From NCBI GenBank assembly GCA_025363375.1, contig JANYDZ010000335.1, positions 1 through 6,923 of the forward strand: a stretch of 6,923 nt of DNA. The letters are read 5' to 3'. This document shows positions 1-4,785 of this stretch, one piece after another (position 1 is the first letter of the stretch; each line of letters opens with the position of its first letter). Below the pieces are notes generated by a model. That model searched no databases. It was not told the origin of the DNA and saw only the letters and a list, made by a program, of their open reading frames with translations. The position numbers were made by a program, and so were the translations under genes. The DNA is from Hyphomicrobiales bacterium. Its GTDB lineage: Bacteria; Pseudomonadota; Alphaproteobacteria; Rhizobiales; Beijerinckiaceae.

Positions 1-334
1 AGAGCGGCCCCGCGATCCAGTCGATGGCGGCTTTAAGAGCGGCGTGCTCGCGTTTGAAAAAGGGTCGATGTGAAACATTGTGCAGCAGCAGCACAAAGGG
101 ACCCATCCAGAAGGCCACGCCCGCCAGATAAATAGCGGCGAACCACCAGGAGGGCCAGACGCCCGACAGGATCAGCGCGGCGCCCGGCGGCAGGGTCAGG
201 AATATCCAGGCAAGCACTTTGAGGAAGGGCAGGTCGCGCGGATCGCGGATCAGCGACAGCCCGAGCGCGCGCGCCCGGGTCAGCGGCGCTGGCGCCGAAT
301 GATCCGGGTCGGTGATGGCGGGGATGGCGCTCAT
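1..334 (-). CDS. Membrane fatty acid desaturase-like protein, N-terminal fragment (cut by the left edge)
   Basis: The minus strand from an ATG at 334 reads 111 codons without a stop to the window edge. Seen: a short polar N-terminus, hydrophobic segments at about residues 39-57 and 61-85, then HNVSH (H85, H89) followed by RPFFKREH. A first histidine box of HxxxH type right after a membrane segment is characteristic of membrane di-iron desaturases and hydroxylases, which insert double bonds or hydroxyls in lipid acyl chains at the inner membrane. The remaining histidine boxes would lie outside the window, so substrate and exact subfamily cannot be given. Start choice: codons from 334 on have GC-rich third positions, whereas the 24 codons upstream do not. 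However, an in-frame ATG at 406 overlaps the uvrC stop (ATGA) and would add a basic 24-residue extension by translational coupling. No good ribosome site precedes 334, so the start is open. It lies directly downstream of uvrC on the same strand. Confidence 0.72.
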   Translation of the reverse strand, partial: MSAIPAITDPDHSAPAPLTRARALGLSLIRDPRDLPFLKVLAWIFLTLPPGAALILSGVWPSWWFAAIYLAGVAFWMGPFVLLLHNVSHRPFFKREHAALKAAIDWIAGPL

Positions 335-342
335 GCGCAAAC

Positions 343-364
343 GCCGGAGGGCCCGTTTTCCGGC
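343..364 (-). other. Small hairpin between uvrC and the desaturase-like gene
   Basis: GCCGGA (343-348) and TCCGGC (359-364) form a perfect 6-bp inverted repeat around a 10-nt loop. On the minus strand it is followed only by GTTTGCG, not a real T-run, so it is a weak candidate for a terminator or attenuating structure rather than a convincing intrinsic terminator. If the coupled start at 406 is used, this sequence would be coding. Confidence 0.25.
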
Positions 365-402
365 TTTGCATTTGCGTCCACTTGCGCCTGTTTCACTCTT
401 GT

Positions 403-2448
403 TCATCCCTTCTCATGGAAAAAATCGTAAACCAGCTTCGCCGTCGAAGCATTGACGCCCGGCACTTTCTCAAGATCGGCAAGGCCCGCGCGCGAAATCG
501 CCTTGGCGGTTCCAAACGCGTTGAGCAGCGCGCGTTTGCGCGCCGGGCCAACGCCGGCGATTTCTTCCAACGGGCTTTTGACGAAGTCTTTTTTGCGCCG
601 CGCGCGGTGCGTGCCGATTGCGAAGCGATGCGCTTCGTCACGCAGGCGTTGCGCGAAATAGAGCGCGGGGTCGCGCGGCGCCAGACGGAAGGGCTCCTTG
701 CCTTCGACGAAGAAAGTTTCGCGGCCCGCGTCGCGGTCGACTCCTTTGGCGATGGAGACGAGAGAGACGCCGGCCACGCCGAGTTCATCGAGTATGAGCT
801 TGGCCGCGTCGTATTGGCCCTTGCCGCCGTCGATCAACACGAGGTCGGGGCGGGAGGGGAAGGCGTCGGGTTCCGCGGGAGGCGCCTCGGTCTGCGCCGC
901 GTCCGGCTCGCGCGCGCCCTCGTCCTTCAACAGCCGCGAAAATCTGCGCCGCAAGACTTCGCGCATCATGCCGAAATCGTCGCCCGGCGTAATATTCATC
1001 CCTTTGATGTTGAAAGTGCGGTAATGCGGTTTCATAAGGCCGCCGGCTCCCGCGACAATCATCGCGCCGACAGCGTGCGTTCCCATGATGTGCGAGTTGT
1101 CGTAAACCTCCACGCGGCGGATTTTCCTGTCGAGGCCAAAGGCGTCGGAAAGCGCGCCGAGCAGTTTCTCCTGGCTCGCGGCATCCGCAAGCTTGCGTGA
1201 AAGAGTCTCGCGTCCGTTCTGCGCGGCGTGATCGACAAGTTCGCGTCGCTCGCCGCGTTGCGGCACCGCGACTTCGACCTTGTGGCCTGCGCGCAAGGAC
1301 AGCGCTTCGGCCAGCAAGGCGCGCGTTTCGACTTCGTGCGAGAGCAACACAAGGCGCGGCGCCGGTTTGTCCGAATAGAATTGCGCGAGAAAGGCGTCGA
1401 GCACCTCGCCCGGCTCCAGCGAGCGGTCGGCGCGCGGATAATAGGCGCGGTTGCCCCAGTTCTGAAAGGTGCGGAAGAAGAAGACTTCGATCGCGAATTG
1501 CCCGGCCTCCTCGCATACAGCGAAGACATCGGCCTCCTCGACAATGCGCGGATTGATTCCCTGCGATCCCTGAATGGCCGAGAGGGCGGCGATGCGGTCG
1601 CGCAGGCGCGCCGCGTGTTCGAACTCAAGTGTCTCGGCCGCCGCATTCATTTCAACAGCGAGCCTGTCGCGGACGTCGCGGCTTTTGCCCGAAAGAAAAT
1701 CGCGGACTTCGCCGACGAGTTCCGTGTAACCGTCCGCGCTGATTTCCCCCGTGCAAGGCCCGGCGCAGCGCTTGATCTGCCACAGCAGGCAAGGCCGCGT
1801 GCGGTTTTCGAAATACGAATCTGAACACGTGCGAATGAGAAACGCGCGTTGCAGCGCGGCAAGCGTGCGGTTGACGGCGCCGACATTCGCGAACGGCCCG
1901 AAATAATCGCCTTTGATGTTGCGGGCGCCGCGATGTTTGGTCAGTTGCGGCGACGCATGACCGCCGGTGAGCAGAATATACGGAAACGATTTGTCGTCGC
2001 GCAACAGCACGTTGTAGCGCGGCTTCATCTGCTTGATGTAATTGGCTTCGAGCAGCAACGCCTCGGTCTCGGTTTCCGTCGAGACGAAAATCATCGAGGC
2101 CGTGAGCGAGATCATCCGCGCGATGCGGTTGGTATGGCCGACGCCGCGCGCGTAGGACGCGACGCGCTTTTTGATGCCGCGCGCCTTGCCGACGTAGAGC
2201 ACCTCGCCATTGGCCGCGATCATGCGGTAGACGCCGGGACCCGCCGGGGCGTGTTCAAGATGCGCCTTGATGACATCGACGCCTTGACGCAACGAGCCCT
2301 CGGGCGCGGCGTCCCCGACTTCCTCGACGGGCTCGAGTTCAAGCGCGGCCTCCACTTCGTCGAAGGCGCTCTCGTCGGGCATGTCTTCGCCATCGCGCCG
2401 TACAGGGCTTTCGGCGGCTTCAGGCGGCTTTCGGGAATTGCTGCTCAT
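403..2448 (-). CDS. uvrC: UvrABC nucleotide excision repair endonuclease subunit UvrC
   Basis: UvrC (681 aa) makes both incisions flanking a DNA lesion once UvrA and UvrB have marked it; it acts in the cytoplasm. Seen in order: an acidic extension (about 1-55) not present in shorter homologues; the GIY-YIG nuclease (about 66-150) with GVY 72-74, YVGKA from Y85, R95, Y99, E134 and N146 in the expected catalytic places; four cysteines C208, C220, C228, C232 with the 12/8/4 spacing of the cysteines reported to hold a 4Fe-4S cluster in E. coli UvrC; the UvrB-binding UVR helix pair (about 265-295); the RNase H-like nuclease with YDNSH (D450), LIDGGKGQ (D540) and DEAHRF (H607); and tandem helix-hairpin-helix motifs (about 626-677). 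An Ala/Pro/Glu-rich linker (about 508-533) sits inside the nuclease half. The gene is intact and all key residues are present. The ATG at 2448 lies in a duplicated 14-bp segment with no strong ribosome site. The stop overlaps a possible downstream start. Confidence 0.98.
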   Translation of the reverse strand: MSSNSRKPPEAAESPVRRDGEDMPDESAFDEVEAALELEPVEEVGDAAPEGSLRQGVDVIKAHLEHAPAGPGVYRMIAANGEVLYVGKARGIKKRVASYARGVGHTNRIARMISLTASMIFVSTETETEALLLEANYIKQMKPRYNVLLRDDKSFPYILLTGGHASPQLTKHRGARNIKGDYFGPFANVGAVNRTLAALQRAFLIRTCSDSYFENRTRPCLLWQIKRCAGPCTGEISADGYTELVGEVRDFLSGKSRDVRDRLAVEMNAAAETLEFEHAARLRDRIAALSAIQGSQGINPRIVEEADVFAVCEEAGQFAIEVFFFRTFQNWGNRAYYPRADRSLEPGEVLDAFLAQFYSDKPAPRLVLLSHEVETRALLAEALSLRAGHKVEVAVPQRGERRELVDHAAQNGRETLSRKLADAASQEKLLGALSDAFGLDRKIRRVEVYDNSHIMGTHAVGAMIVAGAGGLMKPHYRTFNIKGMNITPGDDFGMMREVLRRRFSRLLKDEGAREPDAAQTEAPPAEPDAFPSRPDLVLIDGGKGQYDAAKLILDELGVAGVSLVSIAKGVDRDAGRETFFVEGKEPFRLAPRDPALYFAQRLRDEAHRFAIGTHRARRKKDFVKSPLEEIAGVGPARKRALLNAFGTAKAISRAGLADLEKVPGVNASTAKLVYDFFHEKG

Positions 2449-2473
2449 GGGCGATATCTCATGGGCGACATCT
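2444..2473. repeat. 14-bp tandem duplication covering the uvrC start codon
   Basis: CTCATGGGCGATAT (2444-2457) is followed immediately by CTCATGGGCGACAT (2458-2471), one mismatch in 14, and the CT of a third start follows. On the minus strand each copy contains an ATG. Because 14 is not a multiple of three, the upstream ATG (2462-2460) is out of frame with uvrC. It opens a frame that ends in TGA (2447-2445) overlapping the uvrC ATG. Confidence 0.8.
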
Positions 2474-2690
2474 AGTGCCTGTCGTCATATAAGCCAAAAG
2501 ACAGCGCAGATTAAGCGCGTCCCGGCGCGGAAGTTTCGCGCGGTCTCCAGGTCTCTTCGAACCAGACGAACGCAAAAGCTGCGCGAGGCGGCCAAATATT
2601 GATTCAAATTAATGTCAGGCTCCGGCGTTTGATCCGCCTGCGGAGTTGGGCATCCTGATTGTTCCTTTGGGTTCTGCCGCGCTCGGCGCC
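2449..2690. other. Intergenic region upstream of uvrC, no gene
   Basis: This 242-bp stretch separates the end of the siderophore-interacting gene from uvrC, both on the minus strand. It holds the mini reading frame next to uvrC, and a weak -10-like TATATG on the minus strand (complement of 2486-2491) whose -35 position reads TTAATC, a poor match. It also holds an AT-rich imperfect palindrome at 2598-2613 and a modest hairpin at 2620-2645 (CTCCG/CGGAG plus GCG/CGC with a 3-nt bulge, no T-run). A separate uvrC transcript starting here is likely from the spacing, but I cannot fix its promoter. No plus-strand gene is supported. Confidence 0.5.
2598..2613. promoter_or_regulatory. AT-rich symmetric element of form ATTnATTnnAATnAAT
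   Basis: The 16 bases 2598-2613 read ATTGATTCAAATTAAT, which is symmetric at 12 of 16 positions. It stands out as an AT island in GC-rich surroundings, about 150 bp upstream of the uvrC start. It could be a protein-binding site or part of the uvrC promoter region, but no regulator family is recognised and chance symmetry of AT-rich DNA is possible. Confidence 0.2.
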
Positions 2691-3485
2691 TTAATCATTC
2701 CCGTAATCGTGATCGGGATAATTGAATTCGCCAAATTTCCAGTAGCCGCGCGAATGCAGGCGGGCGCGGTCGATGCCGCGCCGGACGGTCAGAAAATCGC
2801 GGATTCGGCGCATGGCGCCGGCTTCGCAGGCGATCCAGAAATACGTGTCGGGCGTCAGATCGGTCAAGCCTTCCAGCGCTGTTTCGAGCAGGGAGCCCGG
2901 CTTCGCGCGGTCGGGGGCGCGGTGCAGCCATGTCGGCGCGCTTGCGACAAGAGGGCTCAAGGTTCGCTCCTCGGCCTTGTTGTCGATCTCGCAAAAGATT
3001 TCCACGCGGCAGGCTTGTGGCAAGGCCTCGACGACCATGCCCGCGGCCGGCATGGAAGTTTCGTCCGCGACGATCACGAGACGACGCGCTTCGCCGGGAA
3101 TTTGGTAACCGCCGCCCGGCCCGTTCAACAGCATGCGGTCGCCGACACGCGCGCGCTCCGACCAGCGCGACGCCAACCCGTCGCCATGCAGGACAAACTC
3201 GACTTCCAACTGTGACCGGGCGGCGTCAAAGCGGCGCGGTGTATAGGTGCGCGAAGGCGGACGCGGCGCGTCGCGAGCCGGCGGCCATGTCGCGTCTTCG
3301 GGCGCGAAAAACAGCTTCATGTGCGCGCCAGGTTTCGATTGCGCGAAACTCGCGAGATTGTCGCCCGTGAAAGTCACGCGAACAACGCCCGGCGTCACGC
3401 GTTCAACGGCTTCGACGATCACCGGCCGCGGCGGCGGGCGGACTTTCCTGGGCGGAGGAACGACGGCGGATTGTGCATCAGTCAT
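2691..3485 (-). CDS. Siderophore-interacting protein (FAD-dependent ferric-siderophore reductase family)
   Basis: This 264-aa cytosolic flavoprotein belongs to the SIP/ViuB/YqjH family, whose members reduce Fe(III) bound to imported siderophores, using FAD and a NAD(P)H or ferredoxin donor, so that iron is released. Seen: a Pro/Arg-rich start; a ferredoxin-reductase-like beta-barrel with RTYTPRRFD (from R79), the FAD-binding signature; FVLHGDGLASRW (about 97-108) and GPGGGY (122-127); the family signature ADETSMPA (about 140-147) at the start of the nucleotide-binding half; and the C-terminal RGYWKFGE (about 246-253), equivalent to the GYWR motif. Length is normal for the family. I chose the ATG at 3485 because AGAAGG lies 8 nt upstream; a TTG at 3566 would add 27 residues with no ribosome site. 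No siderophore biosynthesis or transport gene, and no recognisable Fur- or Irr-type box, is seen nearby, so the siderophore is unknown. Confidence 0.93.
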   Translation of the reverse strand: MTDAQSAVVPPPRKVRPPPRPVIVEAVERVTPGVVRVTFTGDNLASFAQSKPGAHMKLFFAPEDATWPPARDAPRPPSRTYTPRRFDAARSQLEVEFVLHGDGLASRWSERARVGDRMLLNGPGGGYQIPGEARRLVIVADETSMPAAGMVVEALPQACRVEIFCEIDNKAEERTLSPLVASAPTWLHRAPDRAKPGSLLETALEGLTDLTPDTYFWIACEAGAMRRIRDFLTVRRGIDRARLHSRGYWKFGEFNYPDHDYGND

Positions 3486-3657
3486 GGTCTCATCCTTCTG
3501 TCGCGGTCGGAGCCGCTGTTGCAAAAATAGGTCGAAGCGCCCCTCGAAGAATTTGGCTGCGGACAAAACACGGCGGGCATGAACCGCGCCGGGTTGACAA
3601 AGGCTTCATCAGTCGCCTCCGGCGGCGGCGTTTTCAAGATCCGGGCGCATGCGAATG
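3486..3657. other. Intergenic region between the iclR-type gene and the siderophore-interacting gene
   Basis: These 172 bp separate two minus-strand genes. Apart from the ribosome site next to 3485 I find no convincing promoter, terminator or operator. A TTGACA on the plus strand (3594-3599) has no matching -10 box and no gene downstream. A GC-only stem near 3615-3632 (CGCC with GGCG) lacks a T-run on the minus strand. Whether the two genes share a transcript is not shown. Confidence 0.4.
3494..3499 (-). promoter_or_regulatory. Ribosome binding site of the siderophore-interacting protein gene
   Basis: AGAAGG on the minus strand (complement of 3494-3499) is 8 nt from the ATG at 3485. It decides that start over the upstream in-frame TTG at 3566. 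Confidence 0.75.
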
Positions 3658-4467
3658 TCAGGCAATTATGCACAAAGAAAGCCGCTCGGCGGACGCCTTG
3701 AGCTGACATGCGACGGGCCCGTCCAGTTTTGTGTCGAACATTGTGGTGACGCCGATGACAGTGAGCGCCATTCTGAAGGCTCCGGCGCGATCAAACACGG
3801 GACTCGCAAAGGCGGTCCAGGTTGGGTTTCGCATGCCTTGAGTCCGCGCGACGCGCGTTTTCAGAATTCGGGCACGTTGATGCATCGCTTTTTCAAAACT
3901 TTCGGAAGCGCTGGGCGTCTCGCGGTTCCAGTCGTCGATGTCGCGCCGCAACATGTCGCGCGTGAGGTCTTCAGGAAGGAACGAGACAAAGATCTTGCCG
4001 GTGGCGGTCAGCAAGGAAAGGTTCGCGCCAATGCGCATTCTCGCGGCCGTCTGGACATCGCCCATTTCGTCGCGAACGACAGTCGGGCCGTTTGATCCCC
4101 AGATGCAGAGGTAGGAACACAGCCCCGTCCGATGGGTGAGTTCGCGCATCACATCGGCGGTGATCTGGCCGCCATCGACATGCTTCATGGCCGCGACCGC
4201 GATGTCGAGCGTCGAAGGGCCGATTTCGTAGCGGCCTGAGTTCTTTTCCTGCCGCACAAATCCAGCGTGCAGCAGACTGGAAATGTATCGATGCGTGCGA
4301 CTCGCGGACATGTTTGCCGCGCGTGCAATCTCCGTCAGGGACATTAGCCTGTTGGCCTTCGCGATCGCTTTCAGAAGCTCGAGCCCGATGAGAGCCGTCG
4401 AATTGCCCGCCGCCTCGGCGGAAAGTTCGGCAGGCCGCCCTCTGCGTGAATTGGGAAAACCATCCAA
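3658..4467 (-). CDS. IclR-family transcriptional regulator, divergent from hyuAB
   Basis: This 269-aa DNA-binding regulator probably controls the divergent hyuAB operon and itself. Seen: a short basic tail (SRRGRP); a winged helix-turn-helix at about 24-85 (ALIGLELLKAIAKA, then LTEIARAANMSASRTHRYISSLLHAGF with the recognition helix near 54-69, and the wing RYEIG); and the IclR effector-binding domain from about 103 to 265, including LLTATGKIFVSFLP. IclR proteins bind palindromes in divergent promoters as dimers or tetramers and respond to small catabolic metabolites. The start is a TTG. An in-frame TAA lies two codons upstream, and the first ATG (codon 42) would delete the first HTH helix; GGAG sits 8 nt before the TTG. 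Effector and sign of regulation are unknown. The position, facing hyuA across a region with a long perfect inverted repeat, makes hyuAB the most likely target. It is intact. Confidence 0.93.
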   Translation of the reverse strand: MDGFPNSRRGRPAELSAEAAGNSTALIGLELLKAIAKANRLMSLTEIARAANMSASRTHRYISSLLHAGFVRQEKNSGRYEIGPSTLDIAVAAMKHVDGGQITADVMRELTHRTGLCSYLCIWGSNGPTVVRDEMGDVQTAARMRIGANLSLLTATGKIFVSFLPEDLTRDMLRRDIDDWNRETPSASESFEKAMHQRARILKTRVARTQGMRNPTWTAFASPVFDRAGAFRMALTVIGVTTMFDTKLDGPVACQLKASAERLSLCIIA

Positions 4468-4475
4468 CTTTTACG

Positions 4476-4479
4476 CTCC
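4476..4479 (-). promoter_or_regulatory. Ribosome binding site that supports the TTG start of the IclR-type gene
   Basis: GGAG on the minus strand (complement of CTCC at 4476-4479) is 8 nt upstream of TTG 4467-4465. With the in-frame TAA at 4473-4471 it fixes the start to this TTG. Confidence 0.75.
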
Positions 4480-4491
4480 GCTTTCGACCCG

Positions 4492-4520
4492 TTGACAAAC
4501 CTTTGTACCACGGCTAAAAA
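4492..4520 (+). promoter_or_regulatory. Predicted sigma-70-type promoter of hyuAB
   Basis: A consensus -35 box TTGACA (4492-4497) is followed after 17 nt by TAAAAA (4515-4520), which matches TATAAT at four of six positions. Transcription would begin near 4527, just before the inverted repeat at 4534-4558. The -35 box lies only about 25 bp from the IclR gene start, so the two divergent promoters must overlap. Confidence 0.5.
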
Positions 4521-4524
4521 TCAA

Positions 4525-4553
4525 AATATAGAATATTTTTCTGAAATTCAGAA
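4525..4553 (-). promoter_or_regulatory. Possible promoter of the IclR-type gene
   Basis: On the minus strand TATATT (complement of 4525-4530) matches the -10 consensus at five of six positions and is about 57 nt from the TTG start. The -35 position falls inside the inverted repeat and reads TCTGAA, a poor match. If real, a regulator on the palindrome would cover this promoter too, giving autoregulation. Confidence 0.3.
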
Positions 4554-4558
4554 AAATA
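4534..4558. promoter_or_regulatory. Perfect 25-bp palindrome, likely operator for the IclR-family regulator
   Basis: The arms TATTTTTCTGAA (4534-4545) and TTCAGAAAAATA (4547-4558) are exact reverse complements around the single base A4546. The core TTCTGAAATTCAGAA is a 15-bp palindrome of the size and GAAAT/ATTTC flavour of known IclR-family sites. It lies just downstream of the predicted hyuA start point and within the presumed iclR promoter, a repression geometry. Assignment to this regulator rests on position and size, not on a known consensus. Confidence 0.65.
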
Positions 4559-4690
4559 AAATCCTGATCAAGAAGCGCTCGGGTTCGCGAGGTTCTCTGG
4601 CGAAGGGCTGGTCGTGGCGCAATTGCCGAAAGGCAGCGTGCCCCGTGATCGTCCGCGTGGCGATTCCAGCCGCGGCCGACCGTTGGAATC

Positions 4691-4706
4691 CAGCCGACAG
4701 CGGCTG
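4691..4706 (+). other. Hairpin in the hyuA leader with a competing arm
   Basis: CAGCCG (4691-4696) and CGGCTG (4701-4706) form a 6-bp stem with an ACAG loop. An upstream CAGCCGC (4667-4673) can pair with the same 3' arm, GCGGCTG (4700-4706), over 7 bp, so two mutually exclusive folds are possible. No T-run follows, and no known riboswitch class is recognised. Confidence 0.3.
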
Positions 4707-4751
4707 CGGGTGGATGAATGTTTCCGGAGGCCAGCGCGCGACGGCTGCGGG
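4701..4751 (+). repeat. 10-bp direct repeat in the hyuA leader
   Basis: CGGCTGCGGG occurs at 4701-4710 and again exactly at 4742-4751, 41 bp apart. The second copy could also pair with the upstream CAGCCG arms. The role is unknown. Confidence 0.4.
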
Positions 4752-4773
4752 AAACGCATCGCGATCTGGAACT

Positions 4774-4777
4774 GGAG
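4774..4777 (+). promoter_or_regulatory. Ribosome binding site of hyuA
   Basis: GGAG 8 nt upstream of ATG 4786 decides the start. The in-frame ATG at 4714 has no such site and would add 24 residues before the conserved N-terminal phosphate-binding motif. Confidence 0.8.
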
Positions 4778-4785
4778 TTGAGCAG

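Larger units (their letters stand above)
4468..4785. other. Divergent regulatory region and long hyuA leader
   Basis: The 318-bp region between the two divergent genes has two halves. The part near the IclR gene (about 4490-4567) is AT-rich and carries promoter-like and operator-like sequences. The part next to hyuA (about 4568-4785) is GC-rich and would be a leader of roughly 260 nt if transcription starts near 4527. The hyuA frame happens to stay open back to 4492, but its codons there cover the promoter and operator, read Trp/Arg-rich, and match nothing I know in HyuA proteins, so I treat it as non-coding. A second frame is open from 4560 to a TGA at 4779-4781. Confidence 0.7.

Noticed and set aside
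382..1200. Plus-strand open frame of 272 codons opposite uvrC
   Set aside because: It lies fully antisense to the intact, clearly recognisable C-terminal half of uvrC. The Arg/Ala-rich product shows no domain, and such open frames are expected in GC-rich DNA.
1849..2475. Plus-strand open frame of 208 codons opposite the uvrC 5' end
   Set aside because: It is antisense to the GIY-YIG region of uvrC, with no recognisable motif and no convincing ribosome site.
2542..2555. GGTCTC repeated twice, 2 bp apart
   Set aside because: A 6-bp repeat is too short to be meaningful, and it has no relation to a visible promoter.
2559..2571. GAAC-N5-GAAC upstream of uvrC, resembling an SOS box
   Set aside because: The alphaproteobacterial LexA site is GTTC-N7-GTTC (or its complement). 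The spacing here is 5, not 7, and uvrC is not a usual LexA target.
3486..3566. Longer siderophore-interacting protein starting at TTG 3566
   Set aside because: No ribosome site precedes the TTG, whereas ATG 3485 has AGAAGG at 8 nt, and the extra 27 residues are not part of the family fold.
3594..3599. TTGACA on the plus strand between the two minus-strand genes
   Set aside because: There is no -10 box at 16-18 nt and no plus-strand gene downstream for it to serve.
4492..4785. HyuA with a 98-residue N-terminal extension
   Set aside because: The extension would be encoded by the promoter and operator. It is Trp/Arg-rich with no family resemblance, while ATG 4786 has a well-spaced GGAG and starts right before DIGGTFTDL.
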